Shown here piece after piece: positions 21,848 to 34,114 of a stretch of DNA of 64,000 nucleotides (the stretch's first letter is position 1; every line of letters begins with the position of its first letter). The stretch lies in contig NC_088784.1 in NCBI RefSeq assembly GCF_958450345.1, positions 57,778,247 to 57,842,246 on the forward strand, in the 5' to 3' direction. This stretch comes from Calliphora vicina. Taxonomy: Eukaryota; Arthropoda; Insecta; Diptera; Calliphoridae. Below the pieces are notes generated by a model that saw only the letters and a program-made list of their open reading frames with translations, had not been told where the DNA came from and made no database searches. A program made the position numbers and the translations under genes.

Positions 21848-23990
21848 TTTTTTTTTTCATCATTTATTTATTGTATCTTCATTATTTAATGAACTAACAA
21901 TAAGTGGTTCAAATCTTATATCTAATATTATTATTTAATTAGTCCAGCCAGTGCCGGGCGAAAAAATTTTGTGTTCATGGTTGTTTTGGTTAAATTGGCA
22001 TTCTTCCTTCTAGATTAGGTCTGCTGTGTCCCTCCTTCTTAATCGAGTGTGGCCACGGTTATCTAATATGTTGCGGGCCAGCGGGTTTGGGTGAACTTCA
22101 AGTTTTTTTTAAATATTTTTGTACATTTTTCGAGATTTCAGTTTTTACAATGGGCACGTTTAGATCTTTGTGTATATTCGCGTTTTTGATATACCAGGGG
22201 GCAACTGTGATCATTCTTAGAAACTTGTTTTGACGTCTTTGGATCTTTTCTACATTTGACGCTGAGGCCGTGCCCCATAACTGTATGCCATAACACCATA
22301 TCGGTTTTATGATCATGTTATAAAGTAGAAGTTTACAATCTAAACTAAGCGTGGAGTTTCTGCCAATAAGCCAATTAATTTGAATTGATTTCAATTTCAT
22401 TTGAGTCAACTTTGCATCTATATGACTTTTCCATGTAAGGCGACGATCGAGATGTATTCCGAGGTATTTCACTTCCGATTGTTGAATTATTGTTTGGTTA
22501 TTGATATGAATAGGGGGGCATGATTCTCTACGCAATGTAAATGTAATGTGTGTACATTTTTGCTCGTTGACTTTAATTTTCCATTGTTTTAACCATTTTT
22601 CTAATTCAAATATGTGGTTTTGTAAGTAACGAGACGCTTCTTGAGGGTTTTCATGAATGCTTAGAATAGCAGTATCATCAGCAAATGTTGATGTATGAGT
22701 GCGATTGTTAGTTGGCATATCAGACGAATATATCAAATATAAAAAAGGTCCCAGGATACTGCCTTGGGGGACTCCAGCTTCAATGGGTTGTGCAGTACTT
22801 AAAAAGTTTCCCTCTTTAACCTTAAAAGTTCGACCAGTTAAATAGCTTTCCAACAGCTTATGTGTGTTTGCCGGTAAATTTTGACTCAGTTTGTATATTA
22901 ATCCAGCATGCCATACCTTATCAAACGCTTGAGAGATGTCGATGAAGAGTGCGGAACAGTATTTCTTTTCTTCAAACGCTTTTCTCACCATGTTTACAAG
23001 TCTATGGGTTTGTTCGATAGTACAGTGTTCTCTTCTAAATCCAAATTGATGATTCGGAATACAATTGTTTTCAGTTAACATCGGGTACAACTTGTTCATA
23101 AGTATCTTCTCAAATAGCTTTGATATATTAGACAATAGGCTGATGGGTCTGTATGATTCTACTTTTGTGTGATCTTTTCCCGGCTTGGGTATCAGGTAAC
23201 CAGTGAAACCTTCCATTCTGGAGGATAATATTCAAGTCGTAATATAGCATTAAAAATAAAAAGAATTATTTTTATTGCTATCCGGGGTAGCTCCATAAGC
23301 ATCTTGTTGCTGATCTTGTCCATACCAGGCGCTTTCTTGGGATTTAAATCAGCAATAGCATTTTCGATCTCTCGAATCTCAAAACGTAGGGGTACGGCTG
23401 GTCCAAAATGGGGTGCAACAGGTGGCAACTCAATTGCTTCGTTTGATGTGTTCGGTGTAAATACTTTTTTTAAATGATTAACAAACAGATTCCCTTTTTC
23501 AGTATCATTTCTTGCCCAACCACCACTTGAATTTCGCAAGGGGGACTTACATATAACGGGTCTTTTAAGAGTTTTTGTTGCTCGCCATAATGAGTAATCC
23601 GATTGCGGGGTTGCGTCCAGGCTTTCTAAATATTTATTCAATGATTCCATTTTTCGAAATTCCAAGAGCTTTTTAAGTCTTTTTATACAATCTTTAAGCT
23701 TCGATTTTAGTTGGGGGGATCTGTGCAATTGCCACTCTCTGCGAAATCTTCTTTTTTCATTTAAGAGCCGTTCGACATCTGCAGAATTAATTCTATTATA
23801 TCTGATTTGTCGGGGGGTTTGGGTAGCATGTTGAGCAGCCAGTTTGAGATTTTTATCGAAATTGATAAGAGAGTGATCGATGTTTACTGAAGTAGGAATA
23901 TTTTCATGGAAATTAAATGTTGAAAGAAATTTAATTAAAAATAGTTTTTCTTTTTCATTTAACCATAGATGTTTAAATATAAACATTTTC
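21848..23990 (-). pseudogene. Jockey-type non-LTR retrotransposon, 5'-truncated, reverse transcriptase remnant
   Basis: The minus strand encodes the C-terminal half of a LINE ORF2. The frame 23986-23192 holds the region before the RT (RRFRREWQLHRSP, LNPKKAPGMDKIS). A frameshift within 23192-23216 passes to 23216-22098 with RT motifs: IPKPGKD at residues 9-15, DISQAFDKVWH at 93-103, GVPQGSILGP at 148-157 and the catalytic FADD at 178-181. A second frameshift near 22100 leads to NILDNRGHTRLRRRDTADLI and a stop at 22010-22012. A short 3' UTR ends in a poly-A tract (T run, 21848-21857). No RNase H domain follows, as in Jockey-clade elements. The endonuclease domain is missing, typical of 5' truncation. 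It is not active. Confidence 0.88.
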
Positions 23991-24071
23991 TAACATCATT
24001 CGTTTTAAATATTGTAGGTGGAGTGTTAACAAATTAAAATCAGTATTCCGAACTTTATGGTGTATTGTGGG

Positions 24072-24803
24072 TAGGGTTTTTAATTTCCCGACCTTTTTTG
24101 AATCGGGAAATTTTTTTCTACATTCCCGGGTACCCGGCTATTTCCGAAATATATAATGATACTGTAAATTAGGAATATTATAGCCAAATTTCATAAAAAT
24201 AACTTAGTGTTATAATTACTAAACATCAGAGCTTCGAATTAATTAATAAAATTTGAACTTAATTCATTAAAATCTTAATCAGTAATTAAAGAATGTTAGC
24301 CTTTCATTCCATAAATCCATTCCTAATATTTAGTTTTTTAGATTCATTCCAAAGCCTTTTTTTAAACTGAATTAATTTCAAAATTAATTAATAACAGAAT
24401 TTATTCAAACATTGAATGATTAAATTTTTGTTAATTCAAATAATTTACAAAATTAATTGAAAAAATTGTCTTAAGCCTTAAGTGAAGAAGAAATTTAAAG
24501 AAATTAGAATGATTCCATAGGAAATAAATTCTATAAATAAAAAATTCACTATAATGAATTTTCATACGAAAAATCCCAAATAAATAATAATGCGGTCTAT
24601 TATTGCCGAGATATAAGCAAAAAACTACAAAAAACTTTTCACTGTTTTTTGGTGACAAAATAGAGTTCTAACCTGTTTTCTATGTATTTTCGTCAGTTTT
24701 TAATTCCCGGGATTCCCGACTAAAAATCCCAGGAATCGGGTAGTTAAAAATAGGCAAAATTTCCGGGAAATTTGTACCGGGAATTCTCGGGATAAAAACC
24801 CTA
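24072..24803. mobile_element. hAT-type non-autonomous element with 8-bp TSD (one mismatch)
   Basis: A 732-bp element with inverted ends TAGGGTTTTTA / TAAAAACCCTA. Flanks are ATTGTGGG (24064-24071) and ATTGTGAG (24804-24811), seven of eight bases identical. Subterminal CCCGGG-type motifs (TTCCCGGGTACCCGG, TCCCGGGATTCCCG) recall 16611-17380, but the termini differ, so it is a related and not identical family. The interior is AT-rich without transposase. Confidence 0.75.
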
Positions 24804-24809
24804 ATTGTG

Positions 24810-25510
24810 AGTGAACGTTTTTATCGATTGCAAAAAATAATACCAGTTTTAAATGGTTTTGTAATTCAACGTTTTTATGTGTGAAGTTACATCCCTAATG
24901 TTTATATGCATATTAAAGTTCTATTACAAATACAAATCGTCGTCTATGCAAATACCAAATGGCAATTGGTATTTGCCAATTGTCTATTATATTAGATATG
25001 CATATGCTTACACTCGTATTTGAAAATGTAATTTATCTCAATTATAATCCTACGATTTTAAAGCCTTTGTATGTACGATGGTACGAGTATTAACAGCAGA
25101 CTATAATAAATCGTTCATGTACTTTTACGAAATTAACGATAGAGATCTCTCTGCTCTGCCATGAAAGTCATGCATTCGAATCTGAATTTGACCGCACATG
25201 AAACAACAATTGGGCACGCGTGTAAGATTGAGATTGAGAAATAAACTGACGTTCGTTCTTTAACCAAAATAAAGAAAAAGAAACAGTCGAGATAAAGTAA
25301 GAAAAATAAATATTGGAGTGAAAATCATATAAAGCGATTGCATGACCATGCAATCCACTCCAACAAACAACATTTACAAGAACAAATTTTAGATCAATAA
25401 AGAGAGAGAAAATTTAAAGCGATTACTTTTGTGAAAACCTTTAGTTAAATAAACTTGATTATGCCCTTCACAATAAAGGATATTGACATTTTGCTATTCA
25501 CACACACAAA
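24810..25510. other. intergenic, no gene recognised
   Basis: AT-rich. CATCCCTA at 24888-24895 resembles a hAT terminus but no matching partner was found. The inverted pair TGGCAATTGGTATT / AATTGGC-like words near 24960 is short. No supportable gene. Confidence 0.4.
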
Positions 25511-25519
25511 TCTAAGAAT

Positions 25520-26105
25520 ATTATGCCATCGGTAGAGCGTCAAAGTCCGATAAGAAAATCTGAAGGTACCTGTGCACGTAGTTTTGAACATTTAAGTAGT
25601 AGATGTTCAGAAAATCATAAACGACAATCTTAAACTAAAAAAATCTCCAGATTATGATTTAATTATACCTTTCACGAATGGCAACGTATCAGATGTGGTA
25701 ATTATTGTGCTTGCAGTATTATTCAATGCGATCTTGTCTCTAGGAGTTTTTCTGAAGCCAGGAAAGGATTTGACATTAGCATCATCCTACAGACCGATTA
25801 GCTTATTGCCTTGTTTGTCTAAATTATTTGAGAAAATAGGCCAAGCGAAAATTTTAACATTCTTAGATAGTCAATATTTCGGCAAACAAGGTTTGACATA
25901 ATGGTCTAATACACAAGATAAAATGCCTACTGACTTCTAGTACACATAAAATACTAGAGTCTTACCTATCGGATCGCTTGTTAAGGATAAAGAGTGGCGA
26001 TTATGCGATCAATGCTGGTGTACCTCAGGGAAGTGTTCTAGGACCTATCACAAACCTCTGAGTCCGAAGAATTAACAATTTCCACCTTTGCAGATGACAC
26101 AAAAC
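25520..26105 (+). pseudogene. second Jockey-type reverse transcriptase remnant
   Basis: Plus-strand pieces in order: LKLKKSPDYDLI, LFNAILSLG then LKPGKD, SSYRPISLLPCLSKLFEKI (all near 25640-25840), then after a deletion LSDRLLRIKSGDYAINAGVP with the QGSVLGP motif (25965-26050) and STFADDT (26084-26101). These are RT domains of a non-LTR element with several deletions and frameshifts. The sequence differs from the copy at 22-24 kb (for example LLPCLSKLFEKI against LLSNISKLFEKI), so it is another family or an old copy. Confidence 0.8.
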
Positions 26106-26114
26106 AAGAATATT

Positions 26115-26298
26115 TACTTTGAGCAAATATTTACTTTAAAAACCGTAACCACTATTTTTAGCACAGATTCGTTATTAATTAACTAAAATAAAACATAATC
26201 GCTATATACTTTGACAGAAGAATTAAATTATATATACAATAACTTAAGCGGTTACGTTATTTTTCGTAAAATTTTTGCCATGTGCGACCATACCTTAA
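26115..26298. mobile_element. diverged copy of the GGTCACACATGGCAAATATTTG MITE
   Basis: Contains GAGCAAATATTTACT at the left and GCCATGTGCGACCATACCTT at the right, with CCGTAACCACTATTTTTAGC and AAGCGGTTACGTT between. This matches the layout of the better copies at 27957-28197 and 63519-63768, but with a degraded left end. Confidence 0.45.
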
Positions 26299-26309
26299 TA
26301 CGCCTGTAT

Positions 26310-27600
26310 TTTCCCTGTAATCCTATGAATTATTTCGCAGACTTTAGTTGAGATGATTTCGATTAGTTACAAATAGTGCACCCACCTTAGGCAGCAATAT
26401 TTTCTTTGGCCAAAGAAATAAAACAAAAATAACAACAATGTTATTGTTGTTGGTGGCAAACCCAAAAACAACATAAATTCCATACACATACAACTATTTA
26501 CAGGGGGAATGCAACAATTGGTATTTGCTTTATTTTGCAATGAAAAACAAAAACATAATTTTTTTTTAAGAATTACAAGAAGTTTTCAAAATTGACCTCA
26601 CCTGAATTGTAAACCATGTACTTAAAATAGAAATGAATTGAAAGGAAGAATATAAGTATATTTACATAATATACCAACATATATATGATATATGTATATT
26701 AGGATCGCACAACAAAATATGATTAATATGGCAAAATATAAAATTAGTTGGTTTGTTTAATATGTATATATTTTCAAAAATTTGGAATATCTTAATCTTG
26801 GAATTAGTATTGATCAAAACCCTAAACTGAAATCGTCACATTGCATGAACCATTAGTCCATTATATCACATTAAACGCACGGAGGTCCTTAAATTATACA
26901 TATTTCTGACGATTTAAGCCAAATTTTCATTAATCCATTAGCTGGAACATAAAAACAAACGCTTTACTCAAAATCAACAACATAGACGAAATGATTTGAA
27001 TTTTGCCATTTTGTGATATATTTTTTGTCACTGCATTGCACAGTGGGGCAGTATCAAAATATTTTGTAAATAAATCAGCCATTGTGGCTTTATCTAAAGT
27101 CAAATATTTTAATATATTCATGAAGTTCTCGACATGAAGTTCTATGTATATCACTATGATAATGATAACATGTTCTACATTTACGTGGGCTCTGCATTTC
27201 ACATTCCACATCTTGTTGTACAACGGGGCTTGAAAATCCGAGAACGCTTGAGGAAAAGGTTTGAGGAAAAGGCTTTGTCTAAAACCATATAATCAAAAGA
27301 AAGTTACCATGAACTGTTTTTCATACGTTTTATTTATTGGACCTGGCATTATTTCTTATACCCTACAATTAGTATTTCAATTATATAATAAAAATTTTTT
27401 AATTAAGAGAAATTAGCAGGACTCAACAATGTCTTGTTCGAGTTTCAGTTCATGTAGGTAATCTTGCTAATCTTCGAAGTTTTTTTCAATTTCGAAATGT
27501 ATCTCTCTCTAATTTGTTTAAACTCGGCTTCATTCGTAGATTAGCCTAGCGCCCATAACAATTAAAAAGGACTTATAGGCCATAAATGCTTGAATTATAT
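26310..27600. other. intergenic; short CACAGTGGGGCAG fragment at 27037-27090
   Basis: AT-rich, with a GTTATTGTTGTTGGTGG stretch near 26435. At 27037 GCACAGTGGGGCAG is followed by about 40 bases similar to 40490-40530, a truncated repeat copy. The frames at 26930-27223 (minus) show no motif. No supported gene. Confidence 0.45.
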
Positions 27601-27730
27601 AAACAAATTTATATACAAATAAATCACAATAAATCATAGTTCCCATGGAAGTCCCACTCCCTAAAATCACTTTAACGTGCATAAATCTCATACAAATTTT
27701 AGTATCCCAATAAAATTTAACAGAAAAATG
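27600..27730 (+). repeat. fragment of the TATACCC/CATAGCTCCCATATAAG repeat family
   Basis: Carries ATCATAGTTCCCATGGAAG and AATCACTTTAACGTGCATAA, which match 4545-4600 in the element at 4150-4847. No ends are present. Confidence 0.5.
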
Positions 27731-27956
27731 TTTAATTTTTATTCGTTTGAATAAACGAGGAAATTTCTATTTCTAAATTAATCGATTACTGGAATAATTA
27801 AAAAATTATAAACTTTTATTCGATTAATATTAAACTCGAATAATTGGCAATCATATTCTGTATTCATTTCCAATTTTCTAAAAGTTTGAATCCACCTGTA
27901 TAACACAAGTCAAACTAGATCGAATTTTGAACATTCTTGATAAGCATAACAAAGTT

Positions 27957-28197
27957 AAGGTAGGGTCACACATGGCAAATATTTGACGAAAATGACGTAA
28001 AATACATTTGAACTCTTTTATTTATTACAAAAACTCCTTTTACTTACGCCTATTCAAAACAAAAAAAATGTTTTATTTTATTTGATGCTGTTTGATCTTA
28101 CAAAACACTTGTAAGAGTAAACACGCCAAACAAATTTGTGCTAATAAAAGTGGTTACGGTTTTTTGAGTAAATATTTGCCACGTGTGACCCTACTTT
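27957..28197. mobile_element. MITE with inverted AAGGTAGGGTCACAC ends
   Basis: A 241-bp element: left end AAGGTAGGGTCACACATGGC then AAATATTTGACG, right end AAATATTTGCCACGTGTGAC then CCTACTTT. The interior words TTTATTTGATGCTGTTTGA, AAAACACTTGTAAGAGTAAA and GTGGTTACG are shared with 63519-63768. No coding capacity. Confidence 0.75.
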
Positions 28198-28315
28198 TAG
28201 AATATGTTAGAATTTCATTTCATACATATAAGGGGCATCCTAATATAGATATTTAATCTAGAATCGAAAATATTGTTTGCATATTAATGGCGCCTTACGT
28301 AATGCATGTACGTAA

Positions 28316-28510
28316 ATACAACAATACGATTTAAAACTCAAACACAATGCACTGATCTTCGAAACCTGCACAGAAGATGCAGATCCAGATGTAGTGCATT
28401 ATTATGCAAGAACATTTGCTGTTATTATTATTGTGGTTGGTACCATCGGAATGTGTTTAAACAAAATGATTGGGGCACGAAAATCAAATTTTCTAAAATG
28501 CCTGATTTAA
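28316..28510 (+). CDS. candidate coding fragment with a hydrophobic segment (unrecognised)
   Basis: A 64-codon frame, open from a stop at 28313-28315 to TAA at 28508-28510, has coding-like codon use. It reads HNALIFETCTEDADPDVVHY, then a hydrophobic stretch ARTFAVIIIVVGTIGMCL (about residues 30-47), then a basic tail NKMIGARKS. An acidic segment, one transmembrane helix and a positive end look like part of a membrane protein. The frame has no upstream Met, and no good acceptor or donor was found at either end. It could be an exon fragment, a dead gene piece or part of an element. A longer ATG frame on the same strand (28306-28521) appears to be its shadow. Not recognised by name. Confidence 0.35.
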   Translation: MQQYDLKLKHNALIFETCTEDADPDVVHYYARTFAVIIIVVGTIGMCLNKMIGARKSNFLKCLI

Positions 28511-28519
28511 AAGAACATT

Positions 28520-30040
28520 AAAATATTCTCACATTCTTTGTACTCGTTGTAGGTAATGATGGTATTTATAACGAGAAATAAAAGCAATATAAGATGTACA
28601 AAAATTTAATAAAAAATTCAAATTTAAATAAATTTCCCAATATTCTTTAATTTCCAAAATGTTTCGTTTTATAAAATGAGGCTCATAATTAAAATATTGA
28701 TATAGAAATTGATTTAATACATACATAATTGTTAATATTTTTAAATTTATTCTTTTCCGATTTAACTTTCTACTATCAAGAAAAATATGTTTGTTCTGAA
28801 AGAATATTGTATTTTGATTACAATAAATCATCCATTTAAAAACTTTAAACGCTTCAATTCCAGTATTTATAAATTCTTTCAAGGGGGAGTTATGATCAAA
28901 TTTCTCCTTCACTCTAATGCACTGTTTGTGCCTAAAATAGTTATATTTTAATGAGATATTTTATAACATTAAAATAAAAGTCAATTGAACATAAATGTAC
29001 ATAATTATTTGTAATACTACTATATATTTATATTTATTTTTTATACAACAAAAAAGAACATGTTTCCAAGAATTTTAACTTTCACATGACATTATCAATT
29101 ATATGAAAATAATGATCATTTACCATTTACTACAAACAAAAACTAACAGTTTACTTAAGTTTTCGCACGATTTTGGTGTTAAGAAAAAGTACGAAAAAAA
29201 AACAACTCCAAGTACAATTACATGGACACCATTTGGACCATAATGCAACAGATGAATAACTGCAGACACAGGAGAAGTTTTATTCGAAAGTAAACACGAG
29301 TGCTGATATTTTGTTTATATAAGATTACAGTTTTATTTTTTTCATTTACCTTCAAATACTACATTTCTTTTTTGTTATACATATATTTTTTTTACTTAGT
29401 GTTTGTTTATTTATTTTTGAGACAAGTAAACCTTTCATTAAACCGGAATTCACGTGCACTGCTGCCACATACATATAATAATGATGAATTGGGGAGATTA
29501 TAATAATTATTTACCATTCGAATAAACCATAAAAAAAGGAAAAAAGTAACCATGAAGTAGATCTACTACATCTTGCACCTAAAGTCGCACAACTCGTACA
29601 TACTGATTTACTCACTGACTGACTGACTACTTGATATTATCCATACGTATTTTTCTCATATGTATGTACATCGAACATATATTCATACCTACATGTGTAC
29701 ATATTGTTATTTATGTACGATATCTATATAAAGAAACGTATGCTTACACCATATCCGGTCTGGGGTCTAACTGATATTATACATACTTACTGCTCGATCG
29801 GTCGATTTTCAGAAAAACTTAGGTTTCATATAGATTGTAAAGGCTATTTAAACATAATTTAGATAAGCAGTTACAAAATGTTGCTAAATATTGACTATTG
29901 GAATTAATTTTTTTATATTATACTCTGAAACGTGTCTATTAATAAACTTTGTTGTATTTTTATAAAAGAAAAAGTACCATTCGAATAAAGAAAAAGTACC
30001 AAAAAGTCTCTCCCTAGAATTCTCACTGACATAGGACCAT
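28520..30040. other. intergenic, no gene recognised
   Basis: AT-rich sequence. The minus-strand frame 28912-28529 (127 codons) is rich in Asn, Ile, Phe and Tyr and has no motif, as expected from AT-rich noise. A short GACT tandem lies near 29620. Nothing else supportable. Confidence 0.45.
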
Positions 30041-30049
30041 GTATGATTA

Positions 30050-30420
30050 ATTTAATCCGTACCTGCGATTTAAATTTTGCAATTTTCAAGAAAAACTAGT
30101 TATTTGCCCATATTTTGGCGAATGAGATCAATTTCCCTACTGTTATGAATTTTAAGTAGAACCTATTTAGAATATTGTAGTCTAGATAATTCAAAATATA
30201 CTCTGAAAGTTTTACTACGTTAAACCTTAAAAAAAACGTTAAACATTAAATCGTGAAGGACAGAGGTCATATTTTGCAATATATTTTCTAATGGAAATAT
30301 ATTTTTGGACCGATTTTGATGAAACTTAAGAAATAATATTCTGAATAGGTTGTACTTAAAATTCACTAAGGAAATTGAGCTCATTCGCCAAAAAAATTAC
30401 CAAATAATTATTTTTTTTTG
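30050..30420 (+). repeat. fragments of the 19.7-21.8 kb palindrome family
   Basis: Matches both arms of the large palindrome: CCTGCGATTTAAATTTTG, TAGTTATTTGCCCATATTTTGG, TTCAAAATATACTCTGAAAG, and then in reverse order near 30340-30410. It is a collapsed inner part of that element. A separate short piece is at 30820-30890 (AAAAATGAGCTTTTATTTTA). Confidence 0.6.
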
Positions 30421-30899
30421 TGCTTAACAAAATGTATAAAACGAAAAAAAATATTTAATTTCAATGTGAAATTGTTTTATATATTAGATCAGGATTAAAA
30501 ACATTCATTCAAAATATTATCGTTAAAAAACGCATAAAAAAACATACTTTTTAATTTTGTTTTTAACAAAATGAACTTTATTTTCTTTATTTTTTAACAA
30601 AAGGTTCTTTTTCCGATATTAAAATGGTTTTATATCAAACATCCTTAACATTTAATGTGGTGACTTATGGCAGTTAGATGTATCTATTGATAAGTAAGAA
30701 GCTTGTTACCACATCCAGGTTCATGCAGTTTTTTAAGGGGCGAAATATATAAAACTCATTTTCCCAAAAATTTTAAATGTGCGAAAAAGTACCTTTTGTT
30801 CTGCGGCTCCTCAAATATGGATATATTTTAAGTAAAAATGAGCTTTTATTTTAATATTTCTCAAAATATTTTAATTTTATAATGATATGCAATATTCTC

Positions 30900-32060
30900 T
30901 TTCGATGTATTTGGATAAAAGTACTATACATTTGTTCGAACTTCGAAAGACAATTTCATTTAATTACCTGTAAAATGGTACAAATAACTAATATTTTATT
31001 TATTGTTGTTATACCTCTTTAAAGAGACATATAAAGGGATGCATTTTGTGCCTCCGCTATCGAAAACAATTGAAGAATAAATTGTAATTTGAAACGGTGT
31101 AAAATCACCCTACACAAAATATATATTTTCCTCATATTAAAAATAAAATATTGTTTTAAGTCAATTAATTTGTGTACTCTTACTTTAAACATATGTAAGT
31201 ATGTATATAAAGAATGGTTCAGTTTTAATTTAAAAGCATTTAACTGCTTATAACTTTTAATAATAGGTTGTGCTAATAAAAGTTGTATCGCAAATAAAAT
31301 GCTATTTAGTCAGTTTTGATGTGATATAGAAAAAGTAACACATTATTAATGAACATAATCGATGACTCTGATAAATATTGCACTTGATCAACTCATGAAC
31401 TGACAGGTCCATCCAAGAAAGATCTCAGTATATTGGACTCTTCACTAGTATGTACTAGGAATGTTTTAGTTATGGACTAGAATTGAGGAATGCTGAAATT
31501 GATTTTCCTTTACCCATCAAAAGAAGTAAGCATACAAAAGGAGTTTCGGTATTTATTAAAGGTGACTCGGTATTGATTTAAATATAGTAGTTTAGAGTAT
31601 CACACAGTCGATTACTAACTATACATGATTTTCCATCTAGTTAAAATCTAAAGTAGTTGCATTATTTCTTACTGTTTTCCCGCAAAGTATTGGCTCATAA
31701 ACAGCGCGTGCTATTATACATTCATAATCGTTAGTGCTCGGTGCAGTGGGAATAGATTAAAAGATGGATGGATGGTTGGTTGGTTGGATAGATGCACAAA
31801 TGTTTGTATGGCTGTATTTAAGTAGCATGGAATATATCGTTGTACAATACTGTTGGTACTCTGTCTACACCTTAGACAAATAGTTTTTGTGTTTAATTTT
31901 AGTGTTGCATCGTTATCTTTGAAGCAAATGCCTCAACCTATTTTATTTTTTCCTGAATTTTTTTGTTGATTTTTGTTTTGGTTAAATAATGAAACGCATC
32001 GACAGCCTGAAATTTTATTCAATGAGAAATGAGTAGAATTTTGAGTTGCCAAGATGATTT
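30900..32060. other. intergenic, no gene recognised
   Basis: AT-rich unique-looking sequence. A short (GGTT/GGAT)n stretch lies near 31763-31790. No open frame or motif of note. Confidence 0.4.
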
Positions 32061-32099
32061 ATTTAAATTGCATGTTTGGATGTTGTGTCGTCTTAGCAC

Positions 32100-33113
32100 A
32101 TGCTCCTCTCTTGCGCCCCACATAAAAACTCGAAACACAATTGCACACAAAACTCAATTAAATCTTTAACTTTAATACAAAAACATATTGTTGCTGGAAT
32201 TATATTAAAAGAAAAAAAAAACAATTTGATGCATCACAAAGATGATGTTTTAAGTCTATTGTTGCCTCACAACCAGCCATTCAAACTATGTATCAGCCAA
32301 CCATTCCATGAGACGACTTTGAACCTGACTTATGTTCGACTCTTAAGACAGTTTCATAATGCAGGTTTACAGATGATGAGCCTTTTGCACGAGTATGATG
32401 GCATCTTGCTGTTTGCTGCAACGAATCAACCAACATTGGCACATGTAAGCGAGTTTAATTCTATTTTTAATTTAATTTGATAGATTTTATTTAAAATGCA
32501 ATTTAATCTTAAAATAATATGAACTTGAGGTAAGCTGAAGGTCTTTGAAGTTTATTTTTAGCATACGTACGAATACTTGGAGGAGGTCCTTCCAATTGTT
32601 AATGTCAACATAATAAAAGTGTACATGCGAATTAATTGATTTGAACTGACATTTGTTTGGCTTAATATCATGTTATTGAAATATTAAATCCGTGATCCTT
32701 TGGTCTCGTTATTGCTTGTATACTGTCTTTGAAATAATAACTTTTGTGTTGTCTTTATCAAAAATCATAAGAGTATTTATTATATTGACCCTTTACTTAT
32801 TCCGTTGCATTTTCATATGTATTTATGTATGTATATGCACTCAAATAATATTAATGTGAAATATGTCTAAAATTATTATAAATTACATTACATACACGAT
32901 ACATTTACTGGCTCTATAATAAACTATAATTTACTAAAATTAAGGAGAGAAAAAAAAGTCTGAATAATAAAACGGCTAAAACTGATTGTCTATAAAATTG
33001 TCGTCCATTAAACTCGCAACTAACTAACACCTTAAAAACCTTTTTGCAGCACGACATGTTCGTGGCCCAAACAGGCAAGAGATTTAAAAGTTTTAATTCA
33101 TTTCGAATGCTAT
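32100..33113 (+). CDS. candidate two-exon gene, unrecognised product
   Basis: An open frame from ATG 32100 stays open to 32480. Its last part (32230-32444) has higher GC and coding-like codons, with segments HKDDVLSLLLPHNQPFKLCI and YVRLLRQFHNAGLQMMSLLH. At 32445 a strong splice donor (CAT|GTAAGC) interrupts it in phase 0. At 33049 there is a good acceptor (CCTTTTTGCAG), after which the same phase reads HDMFVAQTGKRF and stops at about 33113. Another phase after the acceptor stays open longer (to about 33246). The first 40 codons look less convincing and the start may be wrong. The splice pairing is inference. No family was recognised and no domain is claimed. Confidence 0.3.
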
Positions 33114-33299
33114 AGAAAATACATCGAATACAACTTTTTCTATATAAATATTAACGATCAAGTCCTAGAGTTTTCACTGATAATTAATGATTGTGTAAAT
33201 TCATATAGTTGCTCTGCAGAAATCCCACAAAAATTGCCTTCTTTTTAAAAAATAGATAAAACTTTCCGTTATTTTTATGTTGGATGGATCTAGTATAAA

Positions 33300-33985
33300 C
33301 ACTAAGGTGGACCTTATATTTTTATTTTCGATTTTTCAAAAACGAAAGACAGTTTTGTGCTAGGTTAGGATAAATAAAAATTTGACAAAAGTCATGTCTT
33401 TATTCCCTATTATATTCTCAATAAATCTCAATGTGATGATAAAAAAATTCTGAAATTTGTTTAACAAAATTTTGAAAATGGATTTATGAAAATGCCGTTA
33501 AAAAAATTATCCTACAATGACAAAAACTCATATACAAGTAACTATGGATATATTTTAAGTAAAAATTAGCTTTTATTTTAATATTTTTCAAAATATGATA
33601 ATTTTGTTCATACATTTATTGTTCCAGTGGCCTGAGACATGTTAATGGTCTTGGGAATTTTTAATAACTTTAACATTTTTTAACCAATTTTTGTCTTTTA
33701 CATCTCATTACAACGACAATTACGTACACATTTCTATTCTTTTATATTAAATTGCAAAAGTAATTATTTAATGGCAAAATTTTTACAAAAACTGAAAAAC
33801 AACATTTTTCCCTCTTGTAAATGATCACACGATCTTTAACCCTCGTGCGGCACGCCAATTTTTAACCGATCGAGCTCAAACTTTTTTTAATTTTTTTTTA
33901 TCCTATCCTAACACAAAACTGTCCTTCGTTTTTTAAAGAGATAAGTTTTAAATTTTTCCATATATTGAAGGTCCTTAATAAATAA
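33300..33985. repeat. degraded, shortened copy of the large palindrome family
   Basis: The outer parts mirror each other (AAACGAAAGACAGTTTTGTG near 33340 with CACAAAACTGTCCTTCGTTT near 33912). The interior 33400-33850 matches the right arm of 19670-21786, including GTGGCCTGAGACATGTTAAT, CGACAATTACGTACACATTT and GTGCGGCACGCC. Confidence 0.65.
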
Positions 33986-34114
33986 ATTAATCCCACATTA
34001 AATTAATAAACACATTAATCCCACAAACAATGCTAAATTGGATGAGTCGGGCTCTTTAATATCTAAAACTAATTGACACAACTCGGAATTGAAAATCATT
34101 TTTATAAATATTTT

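Noticed and set aside
28529..28912. 127-codon minus-strand frame
   Set aside because: Asn/Ile/Phe/Tyr-rich AT noise with no motif and no coding-like codon use.
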